Assembly: GCA_020746835.1 (NCBI GenBank)
Contig: JAGPNK010000005.1
Span: forward strand, 2,232,001 to 2,296,000
Direction: 5' to 3'
From: Stachybotrys elegans
Lineage: Eukaryota > Ascomycota > Sordariomycetes > Hypocreales > Stachybotryaceae
DNA: 64,000 nucleotides
The position numbers and the translations under genes were made by a program. Below the pieces are notes generated by a model. That model made no database searches. It saw nothing but the letters and a program-made list of their open reading frames with translations, and was not told the DNA's origin. Below, one piece after another: positions 23,746-34,786 of the stretch. Each line of letters begins with the position of its first letter. The first letter of the stretch is position 1.

Positions 23746-25559
23746 CTAAGCTTCTGGGACGTAGACTCCGTCCTTACACAGGACAACCACCTTTTTGAAG
23801 AAACGCCGCCACTCGAGCGGATCGCCCTTGACCTTGACGAACCGTACATCCAACACCTCGGTGCCGTCTGGTAAGGGCTGCTTGTCGATTTGGATATCCC
23901 CGTGCAAGCTCTGCTGGCGCCCGTCGATTGCCTTGACCTTGATATTGGCAATATGGTTGCTGTAGAGATTGGGTGTTACGGGGGCTAGCGGCACGTTGAG
24001 TTGGTGAAGTGCGTCGCTCAGCATCTGTACAATATGCGTGGGCGGCACATGAGAGAAGAAGCGCGTAAGGGCTTCTGGCGGGCAAATGTCGCGGAAGCGG
24101 CGGGCCTGTTGCGTCAAGCTTATGGAGGGGCCCGGAGTCTGGGAGAACTGTGACATGGAAGGTTCATCAGCGAGCGTGTCCAGCATCGCGCGGCGCGCAT
24201 CCTGTCCACGCGTAGGCATGGAGGACGTGGGAGTCATTGTGGTGCGGAGTGCTGGGCGCTCAAAGTCCCAGTCGTGGTCTACAATTGGCTTCTCAGGCTG
24301 GGTGGATGAGAAGCGACCGGCATTCAGACCAGAGTCGATATCCATTTCTTCCGCGGCAGCTGCCTGTCGCTGTGAAGCTGTTGGGTTTTGGCTGAAATCT
24401 ATGCGCAGGTTGCCGAGCATCTCGGTAGCCAGGTGAATCGGGTCCGAGATGCGACCGTCGGCGGTAAGAAGTGGGTTGTGGCGTGTGTACCACGGGTGCT
24501 GGCGGATCTGGGCAAAGCCAAATCGCTTCTTTGGGTCTATGCTCATCATGCCTCGCAGCAGAGAGAGAGCCTCGGCAGGAACTCTTTCCCAGAGGCTGTC
24601 GGTGCTGCGGCCCGATGTGCGGACGTACTCTTGGAACTCCCAGCTGGCCTGAGAGGGCTCATCCCAAGGCGTGTTGCCAACCAGTAGGACGAAGAGAATG
24701 ACACCGCAAGACCAGATGTCAACGAGATCAGGGCTATACTTGCCACCGGTGGCTGCAGACTTGTCTGGCCTGGCGCAGTCGAGGATATCAGGGGCGATGT
24801 AAGGGGGACTTCCGCAGAGGGTAGAGCTCATCTTCCGCTGGCCCTTGTATTCAAACATGGTAGCCATGCCGAAGTCAGCGAGCTTGAGACTGCCATCCTG
24901 AGATAGGAGGATGTTTTCGGGCTTGAGATCCCGATGGGCAACGCCTTTTGAGTGCATGAAGCTGACACCACCCACAAGCTGGGTGAAGTAGATTTGAGCA
25001 ATATCCTCGCGGACACCCACATCGGCTTCAATCTTGTCGAAAAGATCACCACCCTCTGCGTACTCCATGGCGATCCATCGCCAGACGGAATCCTCGCCGG
25101 ATGCAAACCATTCAATGATATTGGGATGCTGACCTATGTGAGAGTGCAGAGACACCTCCATTGCGAGCTGCTTGGAAGATATGCGGCCATGCTTGACAGC
25201 GTAGCCCTTGTGAATGAGCTTGACGGCAAAAACTGGATTAGATGAATCCAATGGTATAGCCTTTTTGATACTGTTGAACCGGACGACGATTAGCTAGGGG
25301 AGGGGGGGCATGTTGGATGAGACTCACGAGGCATAGGCACCACGGCCAACTGTTTTGGAGACAATACGAAAGGGGAGGTCCCTGGGTAGCGGGTCGAGTT
25401 GAGACTGGCTTGTGGTGAGTAAGAACACTGGCCATTAAAACATGGGATGGGCAGAGGGGACAAAGGACAAAGAAAAGAGAGCAGGCAGTCCATGTAGGGT
25501 CAATGAACCTGCACTATAGACAGCCTGCGGGATGAACTGGAAAATCCGCAACTTACCAT
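23746..25559 (-). CDS. chk1: Checkpoint kinase CHK1
   Basis: A 534-aa Ser/Thr kinase that delays mitosis after DNA damage or stalled replication. Exons on the minus strand are 25559-25557 (the ATG alone), 25404-25328 and 25270-23746. The 152-bp first intron begins directly after the start codon with GTAAGT; the second intron is 57 bp. The spliced start reads MSQLDPLPRDLPFRIV, as in related CHK1 proteins. The frame upstream of exon 2 has a stop and no Met, so the split start is needed. Kinase residues: glycine loop GRGAYAS at 21-27, lysine K44, HRDLKPEN with catalytic D141, and DFG-type D159. GSPPYIAPD and the CHK1-like insert follow. S/T-P and S/T-Q residues lie after the kinase domain. The C-terminus (about 400-534) fits the KA1-like regulatory domain. 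It shares a 1.1-kb divergent promoter with the UBE2C gene. Confidence 0.94.
25405..25556 (-). other. Intron separating the CHK1 ATG from the rest of the coding region
   Basis: The start codon is immediately followed by GTAAGT, and the acceptor CAG lies just before the Ser-Gln-Leu-Asp codons. Without removing this segment no Met is in frame with the kinase. Confidence 0.75.
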
Positions 25560-26657
25560 CGTGTACAGACTCAAATGCCAGGATCCGTGAAAAGACAACG
25601 TTGGATGCGTGAACTTTGAAGATGTGCACCACTGCACTCACCGCATCCAAAAGGCCAGGGGTACTGTATGTAAGTGTTTACTGATGAGCGGGTCGCGCCT
25701 GGTCGCGTCCGTAATACCGCGTAAAGCTGTTTTTCTTCTTTCAGACACGGGGTCTGGATTTGCACGACATGGAGAAAAACACGGGCAGATGAATGGCCAT
25801 CAGAGACAGATGAGGATGAGGCGGGAGGGTATTGAGGGGTGGGGTTCTCTTTCTTCCCCTGGCCGCCTTCCTCTGTTGGTCGTGGTTTTGGGCCTGGGCC
25901 CCTCTCTCCTTCCAGCATTGCCTACATACTAACACATATTATTATTTTGTGCACCATCTGCGGCTGTCATGTGGCAAAGATGTTGATCTTTGCCATATAG
26001 CATGGAACGGGAGGTGAATATCCATGTATTTATTCCGTAGAAGAGCAACAATCATGGTCGTGGTAGAACAATCCGAACAATAATCCCATTCGTCGCCCAT
26101 CCCTCACTTTCACGCTTCGAGGATCGACGCCGCCTTATCCCTGCGCGTTCTTTGGTTGTCGCAGCCGCCAGGACCCACGTCGCCGTCGATTGGCCGTTGC
26201 TGCGGTAAACATTCAGACGCACCAGCCCAAACGTCAAGACGAAGGGCCGCCTTCTCTCTGGCCTCTGACCTCTGACCACGCGCATTCTTTCCTCGCACCC
26301 AACCTTGTGCCCGGCCAGTCACTCCATTTCTCGCATCTGCATCGCGTCGCATCTGCATCGCGTCGCATCTGCATCGCGTCGCATCTGCATCGCGTCGCAT
26401 CTGATTCATTCTTGCTACTCCATTCATACTCTGGCGTTGCCCTCTGGCCTTGCTTGCTTTCGAGTCTTGAATTTCTTGGTTACGACTACTTCATAAACCT
26501 GCCGCTCTTCTTCCACGCCTGTCTCTGCCTGCCTCTTCATCGTCGGCTTTCCTCGACACGCATCTTCTCAAGCACCTTGCCGTGTCTCTGCACCAGTCTC
26601 TTGGCTCTTCGTCTCAGCTACATCACGAGCCAATCGCCCCCACCAAGTTTATTCACA
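25560..26657. promoter_or_regulatory. Divergent promoter, CHK1 / UBE2C
   Basis: 1.1 kb separate opposing start codons. The half nearer UBE2C is CT-rich and carries a 16-bp tandem repeat (26333-26403). No gene is supported inside. Confidence 0.55.
26333..26403. repeat. 16-bp tandem repeat, 4.4 copies
   Basis: Four exact copies of GCATCTGCATCGCGTC (26333, 26349, 26365, 26381) are followed by a partial GCATCTG. The repeat lies about 255-325 bp before the UBE2C start codon, in its promoter or leader. The period is not a multiple of three, and it contains GCATC/GATGC-type palindromic pieces. Confidence 0.95.
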
Positions 26658-27328
26658 ATGGACTACTCCATGGAAGACTCGCAGAACTCGGCTCCTGGAA
26701 GCATCCCGGCTGCTAAGCTCAATGATTCCCGCAAGGGCCCCGATTCTCAGAGCGTCACCAAGAGGTAAACCTGCCTGGTATCCGCAGTCATGGTTTGGAA
26801 AAACGATTGACTAACACGGTATCCTGTCTAGACTTCAGACTGAGCTTATGACCCTCATGACTTCTCCCGCCCCCGGCGTCTCTGCTTTCCCCTCGGCTGA
26901 CGGCAACCTTCTGTCCTGGACGGCGACTATTGAGGGCCCCGAAGATACCCCATACTCTGGTCTCACTTTCAAGCTCAGCTTCGCTTTCCCTACCAACTAC
27001 CCCTACGCCGCCCCTACTGTGCTCTTCAAGACCCCGATCTACCACCCCAACGTGGACTTCTCTGGCCGCATCTGCTTGGACATTCTCAAAGACAAGTGGA
27101 CAGCCGCCTACAACATCCAGACCGTCTTGCTTAGCCTACAGAGTCTTCTCGGCGAGCCCAACAAGTGAGTTTGAACCCTCCGCTCTCACCGCTCTCGGCA
27201 ATGATCCCTCCGCTAACAGTCGTAGCGCCTCGCCTCTGAACGGCGAAGCTGCTGAGCTCTGGGACAAGGACCCCGCCGAGTTCAAGAACAAGGTTATGGG
27301 CAGGCACCGAGACATCGAGGAGGAGTAA
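26658..27328 (+). CDS. ubc11: Ubiquitin-conjugating enzyme E2 C (UbcH10/Ubc11)
   Basis: A 180-aa E2 that primes ubiquitin on APC/C substrates in mitosis. Exons are 26658-26764, 26832-27164 and 27226-27328; the introns are 67 and 61 bp with CTAAC branch sites. The N-terminal extension (about 33 residues) before the UBC fold matches the UBE2C class. The catalytic core has WTATIEGPEDTPYSG, the HPN triad at 107-109 and active-site Cys117 in RICLDIL. LLGEPNNASPLNGEAAELW follows, close to the human UbcH10 segment. The last intron has two possible acceptors 6 nt apart that both keep frame; I chose the downstream one because it gives the family spacing. The upstream one would give N-R-S-A-S instead of N-A-S. 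Length equals the human protein within one residue. Assignment is firm. Confidence 0.95.
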
Positions 27329-27757
27329 CTGGGCCTGGGAACAGCATCGGTTGGCAGGTGGAATAGGTGTCCTCGGCGTACAGCTTTGCTTGATCAGGAT
27401 TTGTAGATTGCTTTGCATTTTCACATGGGGCTGGGGAGCAAATTTGGTCTTGCGTGTGGAATCATGGCCGACAATTGGACCTTGGCTTTTTTTTATTCTT
27501 TGACAACATTACAGGAGTCATAACATTGATGTGATGCTCGACCCCGTCGCGATGGTATTCGTAACCTCACTGGGCCCGCAGAGAGCCCGCCCGCTTGCAA
27601 GGGAAAAGTAACATGGTGGCCGTGACAGCGAGGTGGAATAAAGCGTTTCGTCACGTTTCCCTGTATTTTTGCAGCGTGAAAAAAGCTAGAAGGCCAATTG
27701 CAACTCCATAATGCCATGCCACCCTAGACCCAGTCCCAATAGAGAAATATTTTTCCT
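27329..27757. other. Shared 3' region, UBE2C / eL31
   Basis: 429 bp separate converging stop codons. No coding signal is seen. T-rich tracts near 27488-27497 may take part in 3'-end formation. Confidence 0.6.
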
Positions 27758-28309
27758 TTATTCCTCAACGATAACCGTGGCGAGGCCCTTGGGGTTCTTG
27801 ACGTTCACAGCCTGAACGTAGCTGTACAGCTTCTCGGCGGCACCCTCCTCGTCGTTTCGTCGTCGGGAAATGCGCACGCGGAGCCTGTAGGGGACGCCCT
27901 TGACACCGCACTCCCAAACCTTCTTGTTGAGCTGGGGGTCCAGGCGGACATCGGTAGTACCCTGACATGGCTTGTTAGCACTCGTGTCTTCTCTCCTGTC
28001 ATACGCCTGCCGGATCCCGTCGATGGGCCGTTGCTGTCTTGGGGGGAAGCCGTACCATGGCCTTGGTGGCGAAAGCCTTGATCTCCTTGATGGCACGGGG
28101 AGCGCGCTTCTTGAAGGTAACGCCGTGTAGCTTTAATATGCGTCAGCACCCTGAATTTCCAAAGACGGTCGAGGTCCTCCCGTCGCTGCCCGGTCGTGTT
28201 GACATACCCTCTTGTGCATGTGGATGGTGTACTCGCGGGCGACAACGTCCGCAATGGCGGAACGCTGGGTCTTGCCAGAAGGCTTCTTTCCTGCGGCCTT
28301 GGACGACAT
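27758..28309 (-). CDS. RPL31: Ribosomal protein eL31 (60S protein L31)
   Basis: A 126-aa large-subunit protein near the peptide exit tunnel, about the normal length. Coding exons on the minus strand are 28309-28208, 28130-28056 and 27961-27758, with introns of 77 and 94 bp. The N-terminus starts with Met-Ser-Ser-Lys followed by Lys/Ser-rich residues. The family segments are VVAREYTIHMHKRLHGVTF across the first junction, KKRAPRAIKEIKAFA, then AMGTTDVRLDPQLNK across the second junction. It ends in VIVEE. The first donor is GTATGT after AAG-AGG and the second is GTACGG after ATG. An upstream intron probably ends two bases before the start codon. It converges on UBE2C and diverges from the Rax1 gene. 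Confidence 0.97.
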
Positions 28310-29033
28310 TTCTGTGGGAGACGGGGTCAGTCTGCGATTCGGGCTGGCGATGAAGCGACAACGGTAGTGAGAATCCTGCTCAGCTGCTGTGCAACAGACG
28401 CAAGATGGAGGATGAGTGTGTGAAATTGTTGAAATGCTTCGTACCTGCGGTTCGTCTCGTGAAGGTCTGGTCGTTGGGTGGTGGTGGTTGGATGGAGATG
28501 TGCCAAAAATCAACAAAATCAAATCTTTGTGCGTAGGGCAGGCTCGAAAATCCCGTGGTGGAGGTAGCGAGCCAATCAGCACGAGGCGGGGCTCACGAGG
28601 AGGTTCAAGTCACGTGAAGCTGCATCTCCGTCACCCTGCCGGCCATGTTCATCAAACCGGCTCCACCTTTTGCGTTTAGGAGATGAGCTAGATCCACGTC
28701 CTCTGTTCAGTGTTTACCATTTGGCATCTTGAACTCGCGGCGATTGCGAATCCAGTACCAGACGACTCAAGCCGCTGGGCACAGGTTGCCCTCTTGAGCC
28801 CAAGTCGTGAGCCGCACTCTTTCGGAGCAGACGCTATCCACCGGCACAATCAGGAGTTGCTGCTGCATCAAATCCGTCACACGGGGCAACTTGAAACCGA
28901 TCCCACCACTATCGAGACGACCTCTTTGATTAGATTGAGTGCCCGCCTTCTTTCCAGGCTGCCGCGACCTTGAAGGCTTGCATCGAGCTCATCTACTCCG
29001 ACAAATCGTTAGCGATAACAGCAAATACCCGCA
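28310..29033. promoter_or_regulatory. Divergent promoter, eL31 / Rax1
   Basis: 724 bp separate opposing start codons. The eL31 side holds a probable leader intron, and a CCAATCAG box lies at about 28572-28579. An 88-codon frame at 28710-28973 has no support as a gene. Confidence 0.5.
28312..28444 (-). other. Putative 5' UTR intron of eL31
   Basis: On the minus strand a CAG/GTACGA donor at 28444, a CTGAC branch site and a CCCACAG acceptor at 28312 leave only two bases before the ATG. Leader introns are common in ribosomal protein genes. Splicing is inferred, not shown. Confidence 0.55.
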
Positions 29034-30236
29034 ATGGCTGCTCACCAGCCTCTAAGCTCGCCGACGGCGCCTACGCCGTCACCACAACCCGATATGACGA
29101 GGAATAGACTTCCCACCCTATTCGAGGTGCTGAGCCGTCGCACTCTCCCACCCGTGGACCTCTTCTCGTTCTACATCTACATGCGAGACCAGCAGCGCTC
29201 TGTCGACTACCTTGACTTCTGGTATGCGGGCTCGAACACGATGGCCATGATGATTTACTAACCCTGCCCCAGGCTCGATGTTGCTCAGCACATGTCGCTA
29301 TGCCGTCACTACGTCCGCGAACTCCGGAGATCCGTCCTCATCGGCACCCCAGACCAAGATAAGGCGGCCTCGAAGCGATCGTCGCAGATCCTCGAGAGCA
29401 TGGGTGACCTGGAGCCGCGCCCTGCTGGGCCATCCATGTATGCGACGGAGAAGGAGCGAGACCAAGATGCGCAGATGTCTGCTTTCCTAAGAGAGGAGAT
29501 GCATGACTCTCCGCAGAGTGGTTCTGCTCGCGTCAGGCCCAGCCCGCAGTTCAGCAACTCGCACGATATGACGACCGACTCCAACTCTCCGGCCCACACT
29601 GTGGCTCGTCAAGATATCCGCGCCTCTGCTGAGAAGATCCTCTACACTTTCCTTCTCCCCGGTGCCGAGCGCGAGATTACGCTTCCTGGATCCATCACTC
29701 AGGATGTTACGATTGCTATCGAGGAGCTGGGACGTGATGACCCGGAGGTCTTTGACGTAGCCAAGGATTACGTGTTCCAGGCCATGGAGCGCGATGCCTT
29801 CCCTGGCTTTTTGCGGATGAAGGCTCTGGGCAATCTGATCCCCCCTACTCTCATCGTTCGTCTCATCATCGGTCTCGTATCCATGTTTGGCGCTTTCTGG
29901 ACCGGTTTTGTTCTCATCTTCCTTGATATGTCCCGAACTACTAGATGCTGGGTACGTACAAACACCCGCCTCTTGCGGAAACATGACTAACGTGTGCAGC
30001 TTATCTTGCCCTTCACTCTTGGCGTCTACCTGCTCGCCTCGTATCAATACTCTCTGGACCCCGCTATGGCTCTTATTGGCTACAGCGAGTACACACCATT
30101 CAACTTCTCCCGCATTCGGGAGCCCTATGTCCGCAAACTTCTTGCCAAACGAGCAGTCATGGTCTTGGCCGTAACAATTCTAGTCGATGCCGCACTGTGT
30201 GTTCTCTTCATCCTGGTTCCCGGCAGACGTCTGTGA
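29034..30236 (+). CDS. rax1: RGS-domain membrane protein, Rax1-like
   Basis: A 367-aa protein related to yeast Rax1, a cortical landmark protein for bipolar budding; filamentous relatives affect polarity, conidiation and stress response. Exons are 29034-29221, 29273-29951 and 30000-30236; the introns are only 51 and 48 bp. An RGS-like helical domain begins at about residue 28 (LPTLFEVLSRRTLPPVDLF) and continues to about 235, interrupted by a Ser/Pro-rich loop at about 105-175. Three hydrophobic segments follow: about 250-282, 290-306 and 342-366, the last ending almost at the C-terminus. This RGS-then-three-membrane-segments order is the Rax1 pattern; it differs from soluble RGS proteins such as FlbA. 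It is divergent from eL31 and converges on CSN7. Confidence 0.87.
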
Positions 30237-31186
30237 TGACCTCGACCCGGGCAGGACGAGTCTCACATGGACTCGGAGTTTACGATTGTTACGACATTAC
30301 AAATTGCGAAACCTGCGTAGGTGATATTAGTGAGCACCTAGGTGTACTGGCGTTGGGATTCTCCTTTGTAATCCGAGATAGAGGCTCGACTTATCTGTAT
30401 TATCCAAATGTATAATCACTGGTCGTTTAGTTCGGCCGTTCAATCAACCTTAAAGTCATCATAGCAGCTTGGGTGGGCGTTGGTGATATCCTTGATGTGC
30501 AACTGTCTCTACTCGTAGTCTGCGTTTCATACCCGAGGACTTGGTGATGTTGAGGCCGCTTCCTTGATGGGTGAGAGTGTCACGATCAATCTGAACCATA
30601 GCATGATATATATAATACAGGCCAAACGAGCGAGAGCATGTGTCACTGCTCGCGACGTACTTCATGCAGTTCATGTTCTCACTGGGCGCGATACTCTGAA
30701 TGCGATGGCCAAGGCAACGTATTACTCTTGACAGGGTACAAGAAGAAGAGTAGCGAGCGTGAATTCACCAACATTATACGAAGATTCTTAGTCGGACCTC
30801 CAGCGGATTGTGGAAGTATGAGTGAATGGAGCAAAGAACAAGTTTCTCGCAAGTAGCAAGGCTTTGGCATAAAGAATTGTCAACTAATCCCAATTGTTCT
30901 ATTTCCCTGCGCTCCTCCGAGCAAAGACCCGGCGGTCGGTGCGCTGATAATGTTCTTCCCTAACGGCGGTCTCTGGTCCGCCGACGGCCAGGCAGCAAAG
31001 CCCGAATGTGGCCCATGAAGCATGCCGAAGGGCATATACTCAGCAGACCCCAGGTGAAAGGAGACCGACTGGCAAACCAAGTGTGAACCGTGTATTCGTG
31101 TCGTGGCGGCATAGTGAGCTCAACAGAGTGGGTAACCATGCATCAAGACATGATGGCTTACTGCTCCCGCTCAACGTTTAGAGACT
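30237..31186. other. Shared 3' region, Rax1 / CSN7
   Basis: 950 bp separate converging stop codons. Short frames are present on both strands but none has a recognisable domain. I see nothing else in it. Confidence 0.5.
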
Positions 31187-32063
31187 CTACATCTTCCGTT
31201 TGCCTGTCCGTTTTTTAGTCTCGTCCATACCGTGCGGCTCGTCCACGTCCATACTCTCTGAAAGAAGGCTGCTCGCCGCACCCATGGCCCGCTTGCTGTG
31301 ACTCCTCCTGGTGAGTGTATCGAGCATGACGGTGTCGGCCCGTTTGTCGTCGCCAAACTCGGCTTTTCGTGCCCTGAACTTCTCCTCGGCGGCTCGCTTC
31401 TCGGATTCACGGGCCGCGGCCGCGGCTCGAATGCTCTGAATCTGCGTCTCAATGTCGCCCAAAGTTGAAGTGCATCGTTTCTCCCAGTTCTGGAGGGCGG
31501 AGACCATGGTTGGGATGGAGCCTGGAGTGAGGTCGCGGAGGGGGGCTATGCTGGTGACCTCGACCGTCTGACGGGCTGGGTCGAGGGTGGCGTGGAGTAA
31601 TCCTGCGTAGATGGCGCTTATCACCAAGTCTTCGACCTGGCGAGTAGATGTGACATCAAGGCTTTTCTGGAGAGCCTGATAGGTGAGATTGGAGCGATCG
31701 CTGGCAAGTGATAGCAAGGATAGCTGACGGAGCTTAGCTGCCTGGGCATCTGATAGAGCAGGCAAGTTTGGCGTCTGGAGATATGTTTGGTAGGTGCCGT
31801 ATGAGAAGATCTGCAGGAGGGTGAGGTATGGCAGGTATTCGGGCGCTTCTGCAAGAGCTTGGACGGGAGGAGTTTGTAGCAGCTCGGCGAAGACATAGGT
31901 GTTGGGAGCGGAGGTTGCGCGGGTGACGAGGTCGGCGGCAGCACGGGGAGAGGTTGCAGATTTAGAGAGCGCAAGGAACGGCTGCAGATTTCAGTTGTCT
32001 GAATAATGAGAGATGTTGGAGGGGGCGTACCTCGAGCGCGTTGAGAGCCTTGTCTTGCTCCAT
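31187..32063 (-). CDS. CSN7: COP9 signalosome subunit 7
   Basis: A 275-aa PCI-domain subunit of the COP9 signalosome, which removes Nedd8 from cullins and in filamentous fungi controls development. Exons are 32063-32031 (11 codons, ending in Ala-Leu-Glu) and 31981-31187; the 49-bp intron has a GTACGC donor and a CAG acceptor. The N-terminal helical part contains LVTRATSAPNTYVFAELL, characteristic of CSN7. PYLTLLQIFSYGTYQTYL precedes the winged-helix part of the PCI domain (about 90-180: LRQLSLLSLAS, LVISAIYAGLLHATLD). The C-terminal tail is a charged coiled coil, then a Lys/Arg-rich end (TKKRTGKRKM). The start codon follows a short leader; the small first exon is needed to begin the PCI region. 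Confidence 0.9.
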
Positions 32064-34786
32064 GATGGTGACAGTATGGGAGGGCGGGAGGGACAGGTGA
32101 ACGGCTCTCGCCGGCCAGTTGAGAAGAAGCTGTCACGAAGAATGTGGATGGACTTGCGTGAAGAGGGTATGCTATAGTAAGATCCAATGATCTAGGCTGG
32201 TGGCTGCAAGAAAATGGGCTTCTGGTTCGTTTGATGGTATGCACAGCTGCCTTGGAGTTGAGAGCTTGAAGTTGAGAGATGCGATCCGCGGGGCATAGCG
32301 TGGTGGGGTCAAGCGCTAACCCAATCTTATCATAGAGCTCTTCCCTCAGACATAACGAAACTTATCGATTGAGGCATCTTTCACGCAGCACTGAAGGAAA
32401 TCGAGAGGGAAAAAAAGAAAGAAAAAAAAAAAAAAAACCTTTGGGCCATTTGCTCCCAGGGCAGTCGGCGCCTGCGCATTTCTAGCCAGGAAAACCACTC
32501 GCAAACGAGAGGATGTGGGGAGTTCTTGAGCCCGTTAACCCATGGGTGTATGCGTGAGGTGAGAAACAAGACGGCATATTGAGCGGCTTCACGACGTATA
32601 GCTAAGACAATCTGATGGGCCAATAGTTTTTTCTATCGGAGACAGCCGCTTTGATGCTGTTCGAGAGACTACGACGAGACTCCATGTCCGTATTACCAAC
32701 CACAAGGCAAGGGTTGATTCAATAGTTTCCGAGTGCGGTGACAGTCGGTGCTGGGGCCTTGCAGCTCGGAGGACCCAAGCTACTTCAAAGGGTGACCTCG
32801 CTCGCCCGGGAGCGTAATCCCTACGAGGCTGAGGCGGGAGCATCACCCGTACGGACATGTGGACAGGGCGGGCTTACAGGAATAGCGTGGCTGCTTACTC
32901 AAGAGCAGGCTGGATGAGCACGTTTTGCCATGGGGCGGCATGTACGGAGTACGGAGGACGCCGTTTGCTCGGACGAGCTTGGTGTGACAGTAGACGGAAA
33001 TGGGCGCCGCAGGTCAAGGGGAGCTGCGGTGCATCGACCCCGTTGGAGCGTGGAATGGAACCATAGACGGGCTTCTGTATTTTACTGATAACTTGTGCAG
33101 AGCCAAGCATCTGTGATCATTCGATGATGGGGATTTTTGCAAGTCGTGATTAAGGTTCTTTTGCTGCGCTGGTAAATCCGACTGGCTTGGCGAGAGGGCA
33201 GTAGCAATAGTTCCGGCGGGAAGACCAGGGCGGAGGCACCGGGTCAGACGCAATAGGGCAGGTCGGACAAGGATGCCATGACACCCTCTGGCTGTTGATA
33301 AGACCGAGCGGACGGGTGGCGTGGCCTAGTCGCAACCTGGCCTCAAGCTTGGGGGCTTTGCACCATCAATTATGCTGCTGCGTGGGATGTGTGTGGCCTC
33401 AGCAGCCACTGATCTCATCCCGGGAAGCCGGTATGATAGATGGAAGCGCAAAGAAGGCGAGCGGTATGAGCTGCAATCCAGGGCGGCAGGATTGAATGAC
33501 AGACAGCCAGGAGGACAGCTGTCCGACGGCATCATCAAATCAAATCTGTAATCTGCACGTCAAATATGGCTACATAGTACAAACCTGCCAGCAGCCCCCC
33601 CTCGTCTGTCCCCGTGTTGGCCACTAAAAAGCTCGGCTTCCCTTCTCAGCTCAGCATTCGGAGCTGCTTACCTCTATCCCGTCTCGTGGCCTGTCCATTT
33701 TCAGCACGGATACGCTGCGGCGAAATAAAATTCACAGTCAAGAAGCAGAAGGAAGAAATCAAAGAGGGAGAAGAAGAATAGAAAGAAGAAAAAAACAACA
33801 GGAAAAACAACTCGTCCATCACCGCGACCAACCTGCGACTCTCTTCCTCCCCCCCGTTTGCTTGCCGCCGCACCAGACAAACATCTGCCAAGGGGGCTCA
33901 CTCCATCATCAGGAAACCGGCCTTCCGTCGCAGGAAAAGTGGGCGGAGAACTAATAATTGTTCTTTCGGCTCTACGGCGAGGCAGCCCTGTTCCCTTGTT
34001 CTTGTCACTTTGCTGGCGGTCCTCACCTTTCGCCCGCCTGTGCGCTGTTTCAAAAAAGACAAAAGTCAACCTGATTCACCTTGCGCCGCATTTGTTTCTC
34101 CTCACCGCGCGGAACCCCGTGCCTCCATGCGCCTCGGCGTTGCGATTCGAGCACCGGCACTGCTTTGAAACCGCCTGGAAACAAGACGCTTCCCGCTAGC
34201 TCTTCTGTTCCCCAGGCCTCTCTTGCAACGTCCGGCGAACCCTTGCACCCACACCACTGCTCGACCCACTGGGACCACGACGACCCCCAAGGGCCAACCC
34301 TTCCCAGTCCAAGTCCAGTCTTTCCCGCTCGCGCGCTCCACGGGCCCCCGATTCCCAGAGATAAGCGTCGCTATTCGCTGCTGACAAACTTGGCCGGCCT
34401 TTATACTGTTACTTGCTACTCTTTCCGTTGCGGGTGTTCGTTGTCTTTTTTCCATCCATTCCGTTTCCTCATTCTCCGTCCATACCAAGCTCCCATCGAT
34501 CGACCTGCTTCTTCCCCTGCTGGAACCGGATTCCCTGGGCTGATCGGTTGCTGAGTCGCTGGATTGGATTGGCCGGAACCTTTCCCTTCCCTCTGTCTTC
34601 GTCCTCACTGTATATATCCAGCCTTGTCGTTCTGCCTGCGAAATGCCTTCGGTTGCTCGGTAGCCCCCCAGCATTGTATTCAACACGCACACGACTGACG
34701 GAGACCGATACGATACCATCTGACACGAAACCATACGAGCCGAATCGCATCGAAGACGAGCCACGTACCACAAGGACGTCCAAGGA
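32064..34786. promoter_or_regulatory. Divergent intergenic region, CSN7 / copper ATPase
   Basis: 2.7 kb without a supported gene. It contains an A-rich tract with 16 consecutive A (32422-32437), TACGGAGTACGGAG at 32943-32956, and a CT-rich leader-like stretch from about 33840 to 34780 before the ATPase. Frames of up to 278 codons near 34100-34940 on the minus strand overlap the ATPase leader and first exon and look like non-coding shadows. Confidence 0.5.
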
